Counted from the stretch's first letter, positions 46,692 to 55,951 are shown. The stretch: DNA of 64,000 bases from Desulfuromonadales bacterium (GCA_013349405.1 DUZS01000007.1:43386-107385), one strand, 5' to 3'. Notes: generated by a model not told the origin, from the letters alone. Program-made: numbers and translations.

Positions 46692-46820
46692 GCTAACCCC
46701 TCCTGTCCTCCCCTTAGATAAGGAGAGGGACGCGTAGCAGTTGAAGTGTGGTTTTGCAATAAGCTGTTGCTTTTGCCTTTAAGCTCCCCCTCTTAAGATA
46801 AGAGGGGGTTGGGGGGAGTT
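46692..46820. repeat. paired C-rich palindromic repeat units
   Basis: This is most of the 326-base gap between two kinase genes. A first hairpin (within 46706-46730, TCCCCTTA with TAAGGAGAG) and a second perfect 10-bp hairpin (46786-46795 with 46799-46808) lie about 55 bases apart in opposite orientation, each flanked by C- or G-rich tails. The outer ends are themselves inverted. The style matches the element inside the methyltransferase gene. No gene is present. Confidence 0.65.
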
Positions 46821-46950
46821 ATGAGTCTCTTGCGGCAGATTAGAACGAATCAGGTCATTTTTTGACTATCAGTTGGCACATAGTCGCCGCTAAAAAGCGA
46901 AGTCAGCATGAAAAAACCGCTGGCACCATATTTTTGCAACGGTATGCCTG

Positions 46951-49398
46951 CTACGAAACCCCCTCCACAACACTCTGCACTATATCCCGCAATTGATCAA
47001 ACCCGAACGGCTTGCTGACCAGTCCGGCAATCTCATTACGGGGAATCCGTGAGGTGACGACGGTATCGCCATAGCCGCTGGAGATGATAATCGGCAGGTG
47101 CGGGTTCAATGCCTTCAACTCACGAAACAACGCATAGCCATCCATGACCGGCATCCCCATATCCGTAACAACCAGTATGATATCTGAAATATTCCCCCGG
47201 TACAACTCCAGAGCTTCCCTGCCGTTGCAAGCCTCAATTACCGTAAAACCGAGCTCCTGCAGCATGGTTTTTACGATCAGCATAACCTGTTCTTCATCCT
47301 CAACCAGCAGTATAGTGCCGCCTCCCTGCCAGGGTGCTGATTTTTTCTGCTGCAGCGAGCCCTCAATGGCGCTGACACTGTTTTGAACCGGAAGATATAT
47401 TTTAAACGTTGAGCCCTCCCCCGGCACGCTGGAGAGCTGTAATGCCCCCTTATGTGCGGTGATGATACCAAGTGTTGCCGACATCCCGAGGCCGCGCCCG
47501 GTAAATTTGGTGCTGTAGAACGGCTCGAAGATACGCCGTTTTGTCTCATCATCCATACCGCAGCCGGTATCGGTAACTTCCAGACAGATATAGCCGCCCG
47601 CCGGTATAAGTATGCCGAGGTGGTCCTTCTCCGGTGAACCGGCTTTGATGGCTGTCTTTTCCAGTGATATGGTGATCAGCCCCTGTTCCTCGCCAATGGC
47701 TTCCGAGGCGTTAATGATCAGATTCATAACGATCTGCCGGAGCTGGCTGGCATCGCCCTTGAGAAGTGGCAGTTCGGCAGAGAGAGCAGATATGATGGCG
47801 ACATTCTGGGTGGTGGTTGATTTCAGCATGGTGACCATTTCATCCACCAGTGCCGTAACGTTGACCTGAGTCAGAATAGCTTGGGCCTTCCCGGCGTAGG
47901 CGAGCATCTGGCGGCAGAGAGCAGCGGCCCGTTCGGCAGCCATTTCTATGTGCGGTATATTGGTTGCCGCTTTTTCATAATCCATTTTTATCAGAGCGCA
48001 ATACCCCACGATGATCGCCAGGATGTTGTTGAAGTCGTGGGCGATACCGCCTGCCAGAACGCCGAGGCTCTCCAGTTTCTGGGTCTGTTGGAATTGCTGT
48101 TCAAGTGCCATTTTCTCATCAATGAGACGTTTATGCTCGGTGATGTCGTGCAGATAGATCAGCAGGCGGGCATGGCCACCTGAATGTATCAGTGTGGCTG
48201 ATTCCAGCAGCGTAAATTTTCGCTGCTCGCCGTCACGTAATAACGTGATGGTGTGCTCTTTGTTGTGATGAGTTGTTCCGGTCTGAAACGAGTCCTCTAT
48301 CGAGCGTAATAACGTGCAATTCAGGCAGTTGCTGCTGTATCCGCACCCTCTCGGATCATTTTCGGCGTTGACGCAATGAAAGACTCCACAGGCGGTTAAG
48401 CCCTTCAGGTCGTCTTCAGCCGTACCCGTAAAAAGTGAAAAGGCCGGATTTGCATAGTGGATTCTCCGTTCTGTATCGAGCAGACACATCATGACCGGTG
48501 AATTTTCGTATATTGCCTTTAGTTCGGACTCGCTGCGAACGAGTTCTTCTTCGGCACGCTTGCGCTCGGTAATATCAATGTCGAGGCAGAATAACTCCAT
48601 AACCCGGTCGGCTCCCTGCACGATGGCATGGCTCGAAAAAACCGGCACCCGTGCACCATCTTTGCGCACCAATACCAACTCAGACGCCGGGATCGCCTGC
48701 CCCGTCTCGCTCATCTGCCGCATGGCATGCCTCACACCCTCTTTCATTTCGGGTGGTATGATTAAATCCAGCAGGCTACGTCCAACAGCCTCTTGCTCAG
48801 TGTACCCATACAACAGCTCGGAGGCTTTATTCCAGTATTGGGTCGTGCCATCCAGCGCATACCCTTGCACGGCAACAGAGGGGATGTTTTGCAGTAAATT
48901 CCGGAAACGCGCTTCACTCTCCCGCACCGTCTCATCAGCTTCTCTGAGCCGTTCATTCTGCGACTCCTGCTCCGCCAGCATCTCAGCAAGCACTTCTTTC
49001 TGGCGTGCCAGCATATCCCGCTGCTCCTTCAAAAGCAGATGATTGCGCACCCGCAGTCTGAGAAGATCCCGGTTCACCGGCTTGGTCAAATAATCTATGC
49101 CGCCGAGTTCAAGACCCTGCAGTTGTCCTTCCCGGGTATCCAGTGCCGTCAGGAATATAATCGGGATTGTGTCGTACTCGGCATCGGCCCTGATGATTCT
49201 GCACACGTCAAAACCGCTCAGATCCGGCATCATCACATCCAGAAGGATAAGGTCAGGCTTGTGCTGCTTGACCAGATCAATAGCTTCATGCCCGTTCAGT
49301 GCCGTGAGGAAGTCATAATCTGCGCTGAGAGCCGATTTTATGAGCTGAGTATTGACGTATTCATCATCCACTGCCAGTATTCTGAAACGTTTATCCAT
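46951..49398 (-). CDS. hybrid histidine kinase REC-PAS-PAS-HisKA-HATPase-REC
   Basis: An 815-residue soluble hybrid kinase. N-terminal receiver with D54 in LILLDVMMPDLSG, coiled coil, PAS (about 165-285), a second PAS with cysteines (CGVFHCVNAENDPRGCGYSSNCLNC), HisKA with GGIAHDFNNIL near 450, HATPase (GCGMDDETKRRIFEPF), and a C-terminal receiver. The Cys-rich PAS could hold a redox cofactor. The first receiver is nearly identical to that of the 41917-43569 kinase. It follows the small membrane protein by 11 bases. Confidence 0.92.
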   Translation of the reverse strand: MDKRFRILAVDDEYVNTQLIKSALSADYDFLTALNGHEAIDLVKQHKPDLILLDVMMPDLSGFDVCRIIRADAEYDTIPIIFLTALDTREGQLQGLELGGIDYLTKPVNRDLLRLRVRNHLLLKEQRDMLARQKEVLAEMLAEQESQNERLREADETVRESEARFRNLLQNIPSVAVQGYALDGTTQYWNKASELLYGYTEQEAVGRSLLDLIIPPEMKEGVRHAMRQMSETGQAIPASELVLVRKDGARVPVFSSHAIVQGADRVMELFCLDIDITERKRAEEELVRSESELKAIYENSPVMMCLLDTERRIHYANPAFSLFTGTAEDDLKGLTACGVFHCVNAENDPRGCGYSSNCLNCTLLRSIEDSFQTGTTHHNKEHTITLLRDGEQRKFTLLESATLIHSGGHARLLIYLHDITEHKRLIDEKMALEQQFQQTQKLESLGVLAGGIAHDFNNILAIIVGYCALIKMDYEKAATNIPHIEMAAERAAALCRQMLAYAGKAQAILTQVNVTALVDEMVTMLKSTTTQNVAIISALSAELPLLKGDASQLRQIVMNLIINASEAIGEEQGLITISLEKTAIKAGSPEKDHLGILIPAGGYICLEVTDTGCGMDDETKRRIFEPFYSTKFTGRGLGMSATLGIITAHKGALQLSSVPGEGSTFKIYLPVQNSVSAIEGSLQQKKSAPWQGGGTILLVEDEEQVMLIVKTMLQELGFTVIEACNGREALELYRGNISDIILVVTDMGMPVMDGYALFRELKALNPHLPIIISSGYGDTVVTSRIPRNEIAGLVSKPFGFDQLRDIVQSVVEGVS

Positions 49399-49409
49399 GG
49401 TTTACCTCT

Positions 49410-49619
49410 TTAGGCCCGAGAGGGTCCTTGACTTTCTTCATCTCCCCGACCAAGACCGAAAAACTGCAGTACCAGCATGGCGAAAATGCTGCCGAAGAGG
49501 AAATTGATGTTGAGGAATATTTCGAAGTTGAAATAATTGCCGGCCAGGCCGGCTGCGAGCAGCGACAGGAACAGCGGGATGGCGAATCTCGAGGGGTTGG
49601 CGGTGACTGATGTGGACAT
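49410..49619 (-). CDS. two-helix membrane fragment like a sensor-kinase N-terminus
   Basis: A 69-residue protein. Residues about 12-52 (IPLFLSLLAAGLAGNYFNF, then INFLFGSIFAMLVLQFFGLG) are the membrane start seen at the head of many multi-domain sensor kinases and GGDEF proteins, but the frame ends soon after (DEESQGPSRA). It is either a split-off sensor N-terminus or a separate membrane partner of the 815-residue kinase 11 bases downstream. Confidence 0.6.
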   Translation of the reverse strand: MSTSVTANPSRFAIPLFLSLLAAGLAGNYFNFEIFLNINFLFGSIFAMLVLQFFGLGRGDEESQGPSRA

Positions 49620-49824
49620 GTGCGGCCTTTACGAAAGATATTGATGAACTATACCGAAGTTTGTACAGATTACAACAGCAAAAATTCATTAACAGCTTCC
49701 TATGCGAAGACCTTTTAACGCTCATTACGGATGACTTCCAAGACAGCATCGGCAGTAAAACCGACCAACGATCCGCAGACGTCCATGATGATAATGCGGG
49801 CCTCCTTCATGAGGCCGGCACATC

Positions 49825-50274
49825 TTACAGATCAAGTATCATCGCATTCTCGTCACAATCCGGAAATTTTGCGCATTTAATACAGTCACCCCACACTTTA
49901 TGCGGCAATTCGGATTTATCCACCAGACGAAAACCGTGCTTGGCAAAAAAATCCGGCTTATAGGTCAGGCAGAATATCCGGTTTAATCCTATCTGACGCG
50001 CTTCAGCAATGCACGCCTGCACCAGACGGCTGCCGATGCCCTTACGGCCGGAATCCTCCACCACCGCCACAGAACGGACTTCGGCAAGATCCTCCCATAC
50101 GATATGCAGTGCTGATGTGCCGAGAAGCACGCCATCCTCTTCAACGACATAAAAATCACGCAGCGATTCGTATAATTCCGACAGCGAACGGGAAAGCATA
50201 TCGCCCCGGTTGGCAAACGTCATCAGCAGCTTCTGGATATTCTTTACATCGGCAATTTGTGCTTTTCTGATCAT
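49825..50274 (-). CDS. GNAT N-acetyltransferase, short ArgA type
   Basis: A 149-residue GNAT protein with the acetyl-CoA loop DSGRKGIGSRLVQACIAEA and VRSVAVVE strand. The layout (RKAQIADVKNIQKLL, FFAKHGFRLVDKSELPHKVW, CIKCAKFPDCDENAM) matches short N-acetylglutamate synthases that start arginine synthesis in delta-proteobacteria; the C-terminal CxxC..C pattern is typical of them. GAGAAG precedes the ATG. It is third in an operon with hypE and ybaK-like genes. Confidence 0.85.
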   Translation of the reverse strand: MIRKAQIADVKNIQKLLMTFANRGDMLSRSLSELYESLRDFYVVEEDGVLLGTSALHIVWEDLAEVRSVAVVEDSGRKGIGSRLVQACIAEARQIGLNRIFCLTYKPDFFAKHGFRLVDKSELPHKVWGDCIKCAKFPDCDENAMILDL

Positions 50275-50288
50275 GATCTTCTCCTTTT

Positions 50289-50774
50289 CTAGCGAACACC
50301 GACGGTGACGGTTTGCGGTTTCAACACCCTGACCAACTCTGAAGGCGTCATCCCGACCAGATAGCCACGCTTGCCGCCGTTGATGTAAATCTGTGGCAGG
50401 TCGGCAATGCTTGCTTCCATATAGACCGGCATCCGGTGACGGGTACCGAATGGTGACGTCCCGCCGAACAGGTAACCACTCTGTTTCTGGGCTACCTCAG
50501 CCGAGCATGGTGATACCTGTTTTACCCCGATCAGACGTGCCAGCTCTTTAGTCGAAACCTGCAGATCCCCATGCATAAGCACAATCAACGGCCTGGAGCG
50601 TTCGTCCTCCATCACCAGAGTTTTTATCACCGCATGCTCGTCAAGGCCCAGTTCACGGGAAGAGGCCGCCGTGCCCCCTTTTTCCTCGTAGGTGTAGAGG
50701 TGATCGCTGAATGAAACCTGTTCCGCGCGAAGCTGACGCACTGCTGCGGTTACCGGTGTTTTTTCCCTGGCCAT
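50289..50774 (-). CDS. YbaK/EbsC-type aminoacyl-tRNA deacylase
   Basis: A 161-residue editing-domain protein of the YbaK family, which hydrolyses Cys-tRNA(Pro). Typical blocks are LGLDEHAVIKTLVMED, the KQVSPCSAEVAQKQSGYLFGGTSPFG loop and YINGGKRGYLVG. The ATG at 50774 is preferred: GAGGA lies about 12 bases upstream inside the hypE end, and the family starts here. A frame reaching 50816 would overlap hypE much further. Confidence 0.9.
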   Translation of the reverse strand: MAREKTPVTAAVRQLRAEQVSFSDHLYTYEEKGGTAASSRELGLDEHAVIKTLVMEDERSRPLIVLMHGDLQVSTKELARLIGVKQVSPCSAEVAQKQSGYLFGGTSPFGTRHRMPVYMEASIADLPQIYINGGKRGYLVGMTPSELVRVLKPQTVTVGVR

Positions 50775-50775
50775 A

Positions 50776-51789
50776 TCAGCAGATCCTCGGCAACTGTTCG
50801 CCGGAAAGCATGTCAACCGATCTCATACCACCTATAACTGTCTCCATCTGTACCCGCCCGGCAGGGCCGGCAGCGACGGTGCCGATAACGGCGGCGCTGC
50901 TGCCGAGCGGATGTTTTTTCAGAGCGGCCAGAGCTGAATCAGCGGCATCAGCAGAGACGAATGCCAGCAGCTTGCCTTCATTGGCGACAAAGAGCGGATC
51001 AAGTCCCAGAATCGAGCAGACGCCGCGTACCGAAGGCTTGACCGGCAATGCCGCTTCGTACAGGGTTATCGAGACTCCCGATTGCTGGGCGATTTCCTTG
51101 ATGGTCGTAGCGACGCCGCCCCGGGTCGGGTCGCGCAAGACATGCACGGCAGCGCCCACCCCGGCAATAAGGTCGGCAACAAGACCGTTCAGCGCGGCTG
51201 AATCGCTCGTAATCGCGGTGCTGACCTCAAGCCCCTCCCGTTCCGCCATGACAGCTATGCCATGATCACCGATCGTACCGTTGATAATAATGACATCACC
51301 GTGTTGTGCGTTGGCGCCATGGATTTCCAGCGTGTGTTCCACAGCACCGACACCTGATGTCGAGATGAATATCTTGTCGGCCTTGCCGCGCGGCACGACT
51401 TTGGTGTCTCCGGTAACGATGGCAACACCGGCAGCATCCGCCGCCGCACGCATATCCTCGAGAATTACCTTTAAATCCGCCTTGCTGAAACCCTCTTCGA
51501 TGATCAGCCCGACACTCAGCCAGAGCGGCCGCGCCCCCATCATGGCGAGATCGTTGACTGTGCCATGCACCGCCAGACTGCCGATGGTGCCACCCGGGAA
51601 AAATATCGGATCTACAACAAACGAATCTGTCGTGTAGGCGATCCGGCCGGAATTCACTTCCAGCAGCGCGGCATCATTGAGCCCGACGGAAGATCTCCCG
51701 CTGACAATCGGTATTATCAGTTCATCGAGGAGCTGGTGGGAAAGGCGGCCGCCGCTGCCGTGGCCGAGAAGAATGAGGTCGTTATTCAT
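50776..51789 (-). CDS. hypE: hydrogenase maturation factor HypE
   Basis: A 337-residue PurM-fold protein that dehydrates a C-terminal thiocarboxamide to the cyanide ligand of [NiFe] hydrogenase. It begins LLGHGSGGRLSHQLLDELI, has DAALLE and HGTVNDLAMMGARP, and ends in the required PRIC with the terminal cysteine. The rest of the hyp cluster is not downstream, so hypE is either the last gene of a hyp operon elsewhere or isolated; upstream here is a divergent-type gap. Confidence 0.95.
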   Translation of the reverse strand: MNNDLILLGHGSGGRLSHQLLDELIIPIVSGRSSVGLNDAALLEVNSGRIAYTTDSFVVDPIFFPGGTIGSLAVHGTVNDLAMMGARPLWLSVGLIIEEGFSKADLKVILEDMRAAADAAGVAIVTGDTKVVPRGKADKIFISTSGVGAVEHTLEIHGANAQHGDVIIINGTIGDHGIAVMAEREGLEVSTAITSDSAALNGLVADLIAGVGAAVHVLRDPTRGGVATTIKEIAQQSGVSITLYEAALPVKPSVRGVCSILGLDPLFVANEGKLLAFVSADAADSALAALKKHPLGSSAAVIGTVAAGPAGRVQMETVIGGMRSVDMLSGEQLPRIC

Positions 51790-51867
51790 ATATGAGTTGT
51801 CTCCTGAAATTGAGTGTCACCGATAGCACGAAAGCGGTTTTATGTCACGGCTGCTTTTCACCGTTGG

Positions 51868-52710
51868 CTACCGTTCAATCAGGTAATCGGCGATATCAGA
51901 CGTGGTATTTTTTACACCCAGCTCTGCTATTTCCGGAAGCAGCACCCGGAAACTCAGGTTGATACTGTTCGGGAAACGTTCGGGGATGCCGTGTTTTACC
52001 GCATGCCAGGTTCCGGCGAGTGCCACAAGTTTTCTGTCCGGATACCTCTTGTGGTTGTTTGCTATGATCATCGCCATGCCGCTGTTGCGCACCGCCTGTG
52101 CTTCACAGAAATAGGAAAATTGCTGCCCTTTCGCCTCATGCCCGAAGACCCCCTCGAATGTTTTCTTGAGGAACCCGGTTTGAGGTTTGTTGATGTCGCA
52201 GGTGACCCCCAGGGGAAGATTCCTGCGCTCTTCTGGCGTCAATGACTCAAAGCCCTTTTTTGCCACTTTGAAGACAATCGTTTTCGGGACGTTCAGAGCA
52301 ATCATAGGAATATGATTATCACGGGCGAACAGGAACAGCTCCCGATAGAGGAACCAGTCATACGACCAGTTTCTGGCGTAAACATCTTTAAAGACCTGCT
52401 CCGGTATCCTGCCTTCGATCCAATCGTCAAGCTGCTTCTGGTAGTCTGTTTGAAACATTTCCAGACCAATTGCCACGGACACCTTTTGAGCCTGGAACGA
52501 GCGGATGATTTCGAGCTGCAGTTCATGATGTTTTTTGTTGTCATGAGTTTCAGCGACCATGGTGACATCCGAGCTCTGCACATCAGCCATCATCTGCGCG
52601 AAACTGACAACCTGCCTGTCGCTCATGCGCACGATCGAACCGCCTGCAGCGGCGCAGACCGGCACGGCGATGCAGCAGAGGAGAAGGAGATATTTGACCG
52701 TTTTTACCAT
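51868..52710 (-). CDS. ChaN-like (haem-binding uptake, DUF399) exported protein
   Basis: A 280-residue protein with a signal sequence (1-22, CCIAVPVCAAAGG). The ChaN/Tiki fold is shown by TMVAETHDNKKHHELQLEII, GLEMFQ, and GTWHAVKHGIPER near the C-terminus. Family members bind haem or act as metallo-hydrolases. The ATG at 52710 has AAGGGG upstream and begins the signal; the frame is open to 52920 but that part is not signal-like. Divergent to the M1-type peptidase. Confidence 0.83.
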   Translation of the reverse strand: MVKTVKYLLLLCCIAVPVCAAAGGSIVRMSDRQVVSFAQMMADVQSSDVTMVAETHDNKKHHELQLEIIRSFQAQKVSVAIGLEMFQTDYQKQLDDWIEGRIPEQVFKDVYARNWSYDWFLYRELFLFARDNHIPMIALNVPKTIVFKVAKKGFESLTPEERRNLPLGVTCDINKPQTGFLKKTFEGVFGHEAKGQQFSYFCEAQAVRNSGMAMIIANNHKRYPDRKLVALAGTWHAVKHGIPERFPNSINLSFRVLLPEIAELGVKNTTSDIADYLIER

Positions 52711-52856
52711 GTTGAGCCCCTTCTCGTGAGCAAAATAACCTGAAATAAATGCGCGAACCATAGCAAAAAAACACCCGGTAGTAAATTTATTCGCGTCACC
52801 GCATGTCAAAATTGGTATGGTGTGTCGAATTACCCTATTTCGCGAGGTGTGGTGCG

Positions 52857-54926
52857 ATGCGTTATTTTTTGCTGCTGCTGTTTTTCCTCTCCCTTTCCTG
52901 CCCGACTTCCGCAGCTCCAACCGATCTGCAGGAACCGGTCGTTCTGCACCAGAAGATCGAGATTACCCTCACTCCGTCAGAACATCTCTTGCGCGGCACG
53001 AGTACAATCACCTTTGCTGCCGGAACGCAGAGTGTCTCCCTGAAGCTCTCGCCAACAGCACAGATTGAATCTGTTACTGTTTCAGGAGCGCAGCTCCCCT
53101 ATTCGTTTTCGGATGGCACCCTCTCCCTGAATATGCCAGAAACAGCCAAACATGAAACGGTTCCGGTATCTGTCACCTACCGCGCATTTTTTAACGATCC
53201 ACTGCCGCAGCCCGGCGGCAGCAGTGAGGACCCGACCTATGGCGTACGTGGCGCCATCACGACACAGGGCACGTTTTTGAGTGACAGCGCCGGCTGGTAT
53301 CCGCTCCCGCCGTCGCTGCCGCTCAAACGCTCTATCCGGGTCTCTGCTCCGGCCGGTATCGAGGCGATAACTCATGGAAAGAGGGTGGCACGGAGCACAA
53401 AGGATTCTGTGACTACCTCCTCCTGGGAAGAGCTGCGGCCGACCGGTGGACTCACGCTCTGCGCGGGGCCGTATCGGGTCGATGAGCGGCGTGAAGCCGG
53501 TGTTGACCTGTACAGCTACTTTTACGCGGATAATGCCACCCTCTCTTCCCGCTATCTTGATGCAGCTGCCAAATATCTCCGTATCTACAGCGATCTGTTC
53601 GGTCCCTATCCTTTTGAGAAGTTCGCCGTCGTGGAGAATTTCTTCCCGACCGGGTACGGCTTCCCCTCATTCACCCTGCTCGGCAGCACGATCATCCGGC
53701 TCCCGTTCATCATAGAAACCAGCTTCCCTCATGAGATCGTTCATTCCTGGTGGGGTAACGCGATCGAAGCAGATCAGAGCGAAGGAAACTGGACGGAGGG
53801 CTTGACCACCTATCTGGCCGACTACCTGTTGAAAGAACGGCATTCGGCGGAGGAGGGGCGCGAATACCGGCTGCAGCTGCTCTCCGATTTCGCCACGCTC
53901 GTGACAACGGATACCGACTTCCCCCTTACCGCTTTCCGCAGTCGCGTAGATCCGGCCTCGCGGAGTGTCGGCTACGGCAAGAGCGCCATGCTCTTTCATA
54001 TGATCCGCACCGGAATCGGTGACGACGCCTTCTTTGGCGCTCTGCGGGAAATATGCCGGGAGCGGCTCTACCGTTCCGCCACCTGGGACGATTTCACCCG
54101 TGCATTCTCGAAAAGTTCCGGACTCGATCTCTCACCCTTCATGAAGCAGTGGCTTACCCGCCCCGGCGGTCCGCGTTTCCACTTCTCGGACGTAACGCGT
54201 CAACAGGAAAGCGAAGGGCGAGGGTGGACGGTTTCCGGTTCAATTGTTCAGACTCCCCCGTTCTATGAGCTCGGTGTGCCGCTTCGGCTGCAGAGTGACG
54301 GAGCATCGATCAGGAAGAATATTCCGGTCACCGGGGCGCTGACCCGATTCAGTTTTTCCACTCCCGCTGAGCCCCGGCAGCTGCTCCTCGACCCTGATGC
54401 TGAACTGTTCCGCCTGCTTGCCCCGGACGAGATACCAGTCACCGTAAACAGCATTAAAGGTTCAAGACAGCTCCTCGCCGTTATCACCGAAGATTGTCGG
54501 GCGAGGGATGCTACATTCAGGCGCCTGCTGGACTCTCTCGGGAAGGGCGGGACAGCGGTGATCAGAGAGCGTGAACTTGATGAGGAGCTCATACGTAGAC
54601 ACGACCTTATCTTCTGCGGAGTCCCGAAACACCGCTCACTGCTGCCTCCATTGCCCTCCGGGATCGCCCGGAACGCTGCCGGTTTTTCCTTGCGCGATGA
54701 TGCTGTGACCGCGCCGGATGGACTGCTTTTTCTGGTACTGCCGTTCCCCTCGCCAACGGCACGGATTGCGGCGCTTTTCCGCCCGCTCTCGGAGGTGGCC
54801 GCTGAACAGTACGCGTCAAAAATTACTCATTACGGAAAATATGGCTCCCTCGTCTTTACCGGTGGCGCCATCCGGCATAAAGGCACCACTCCACCTGCTG
54901 GCGGAGGGAGCGCCGTCATTTTCTAG
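52857..54926 (+). CDS. exported M1-family (gluzincin) metallopeptidase
   Basis: A 689-residue protein with a signal sequence (1-20). An N-terminal beta domain (about 30-215) precedes the zinc site HEIVHSWWGN and the third ligand in GNWTEGLTTYLADY. The spacing to that Glu is 17 residues, one less than the classical 18, and the GxMEN exopeptidase motif is not found (VENFFPTGYGFPSFTLLG stands there), so it may not be an aminopeptidase. The last 240 residues form an extra domain. GAGGTG precedes the ATG at 52857. Confidence 0.85.
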   Translation: MRYFLLLLFFLSLSCPTSAAPTDLQEPVVLHQKIEITLTPSEHLLRGTSTITFAAGTQSVSLKLSPTAQIESVTVSGAQLPYSFSDGTLSLNMPETAKHETVPVSVTYRAFFNDPLPQPGGSSEDPTYGVRGAITTQGTFLSDSAGWYPLPPSLPLKRSIRVSAPAGIEAITHGKRVARSTKDSVTTSSWEELRPTGGLTLCAGPYRVDERREAGVDLYSYFYADNATLSSRYLDAAAKYLRIYSDLFGPYPFEKFAVVENFFPTGYGFPSFTLLGSTIIRLPFIIETSFPHEIVHSWWGNAIEADQSEGNWTEGLTTYLADYLLKERHSAEEGREYRLQLLSDFATLVTTDTDFPLTAFRSRVDPASRSVGYGKSAMLFHMIRTGIGDDAFFGALREICRERLYRSATWDDFTRAFSKSSGLDLSPFMKQWLTRPGGPRFHFSDVTRQQESEGRGWTVSGSIVQTPPFYELGVPLRLQSDGASIRKNIPVTGALTRFSFSTPAEPRQLLLDPDAELFRLLAPDEIPVTVNSIKGSRQLLAVITEDCRARDATFRRLLDSLGKGGTAVIRERELDEELIRRHDLIFCGVPKHRSLLPPLPSGIARNAAGFSLRDDAVTAPDGLLFLVLPFPSPTARIAALFRPLSEVAAEQYASKITHYGKYGSLVFTGGAIRHKGTTPPAGGGSAVIF

Positions 54927-55004
54927 TTTATGTATGCTTACAAACGGTCAAAGTGTACCTCTTTTACATAAAATTGTAGGTTGGGTTATCTGCCCCCAAA
55001 TTTT

Positions 55005-55042
55005 GCTAACAATATTGACATAGGTTAGCATATTTGCTAACC
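55005..55042 (+). promoter_or_regulatory. higBA operator and promoter
   Basis: A perfect palindrome GGTTAGC (55023-55029), 6-base spacer, GCTAACC (55036-55042), with an extra half-site GCTAAC at 55005-55010. TTGACA (55015-55020) lies between them with TAACCT 17 bases on; TTGCTA/TAGCAT offers an alternative. A repressor on these sites would cover the promoter. Confidence 0.65.
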
Positions 55043-55050
55043 TCCTTCCT

Positions 55051-55377
55051 ATGAACTACACCATCGAATATTTTCACTCCCGCGTACAAGCTGAAATTGA
55101 ATCTTGGCCTGACGGCATTCTTGCTGATTACGCTCGGCTTATAGAACTTCTGATTGAGTTCGGGCCAAACGTGAAAATGCCTCATTCCAGAGCATTGGGA
55201 AAGGGTCTGTTTGAATTGCGGCCAAAAGGACGAGAGGGAATAGGACGTTCATTTTACTGTTTACTTGTTGGCCGACGGATCGTTATTCTTCATGCGTTTA
55301 TCAAGAAAACACCAACAACCCCAGAACCAGAACTGAAAATAGCTCGAAAACGAATTAAGGAGGTGCAAAATGGCTGA
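55051..55377 (+). CDS. HigB/RelE-superfamily toxin (Gp49-like)
   Basis: A 108-residue RelE-fold toxin: KMPHSRALGKGLFELRPKG, then RSFYCLLVGRRIVILHAFIKKT, the standard Gp49/HigB pattern with basic residues for ribosome-dependent mRNA cleavage. The start is close to the promoter and lacks an AGGAGG site. It overlaps the antitoxin by 8 bases. Toxin-first order is normal for higBA. Confidence 0.9.
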   Translation: MNYTIEYFHSRVQAEIESWPDGILADYARLIELLIEFGPNVKMPHSRALGKGLFELRPKGREGIGRSFYCLLVGRRIVILHAFIKKTPTTPEPELKIARKRIKEVQNG

Positions 55378-55684
55378 CTTGAAATATCAACCGGTATCCC
55401 ATAACCATGACTCATTCATTGCAAAAGCAAAAAAACGGGAAGGTTTCAAAAAAGCATACGAAGATTTAGAAGAGGAATATGCGCTGGTAAAAGAGATGCT
55501 TACTGCACGAGCGCGACTTGGACTTTCACAAGAAGCCGTTGCCGAATTGATGGGAACAACAAAGAGCGCAATATCACGACTTGAAGCTGCTGGTAAACAC
55601 GCTCCCTCCATGACAACACTCAGAAAATATGCTCGTGCTGTCGGTTGTCATCTCGAAATAAAGTTTGTTGCTGAACATGCTTAA
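55370..55684 (+). CDS. HigA-type XRE antitoxin
   Basis: A 104-residue helix-turn-helix protein (ARARLGLSQEAVAELMGTTKSAISRLEAAG) with an N-terminal toxin-binding part. AAGGAGG lies 7 bases before the ATG at 55370. It should neutralise the toxin and bind the palindrome at 55023-55042. Confidence 0.9.
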   Translation: MADLKYQPVSHNHDSFIAKAKKREGFKKAYEDLEEEYALVKEMLTARARLGLSQEAVAELMGTTKSAISRLEAAGKHAPSMTTLRKYARAVGCHLEIKFVAEHA

Positions 55685-55951
55685 CATTCAGACGGACGAG
55701 TAAAGTAACTATGCACAAGTCAGGACTCCATATCTATCAAGCAGGAAAACAGCTAAAAAACCGAATTTCCAACAAACGGCAGCAGAGGGATCAGTTGTGC
55801 CAGGTTCAACATTTGAATATCTCTCAGGCACCCACACTCACCATACGACCTGACCAGCCCACTATTAAGCAGCGCAGCAGCTTTTTATATTCACATGCCA
55901 GCGCAATTCATGGTAAACAAACTGATTATTTTATTGAACACGGGGGAATGA
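55685..55951 (+). other. intergenic gap without a supported gene
   Basis: An 82-codon frame (55711-55959) is open, but it has low-complexity Gln/Ser-rich composition, no ribosome site and overlaps the next gene. No hairpin or repeat was recognised. Confidence 0.4.
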
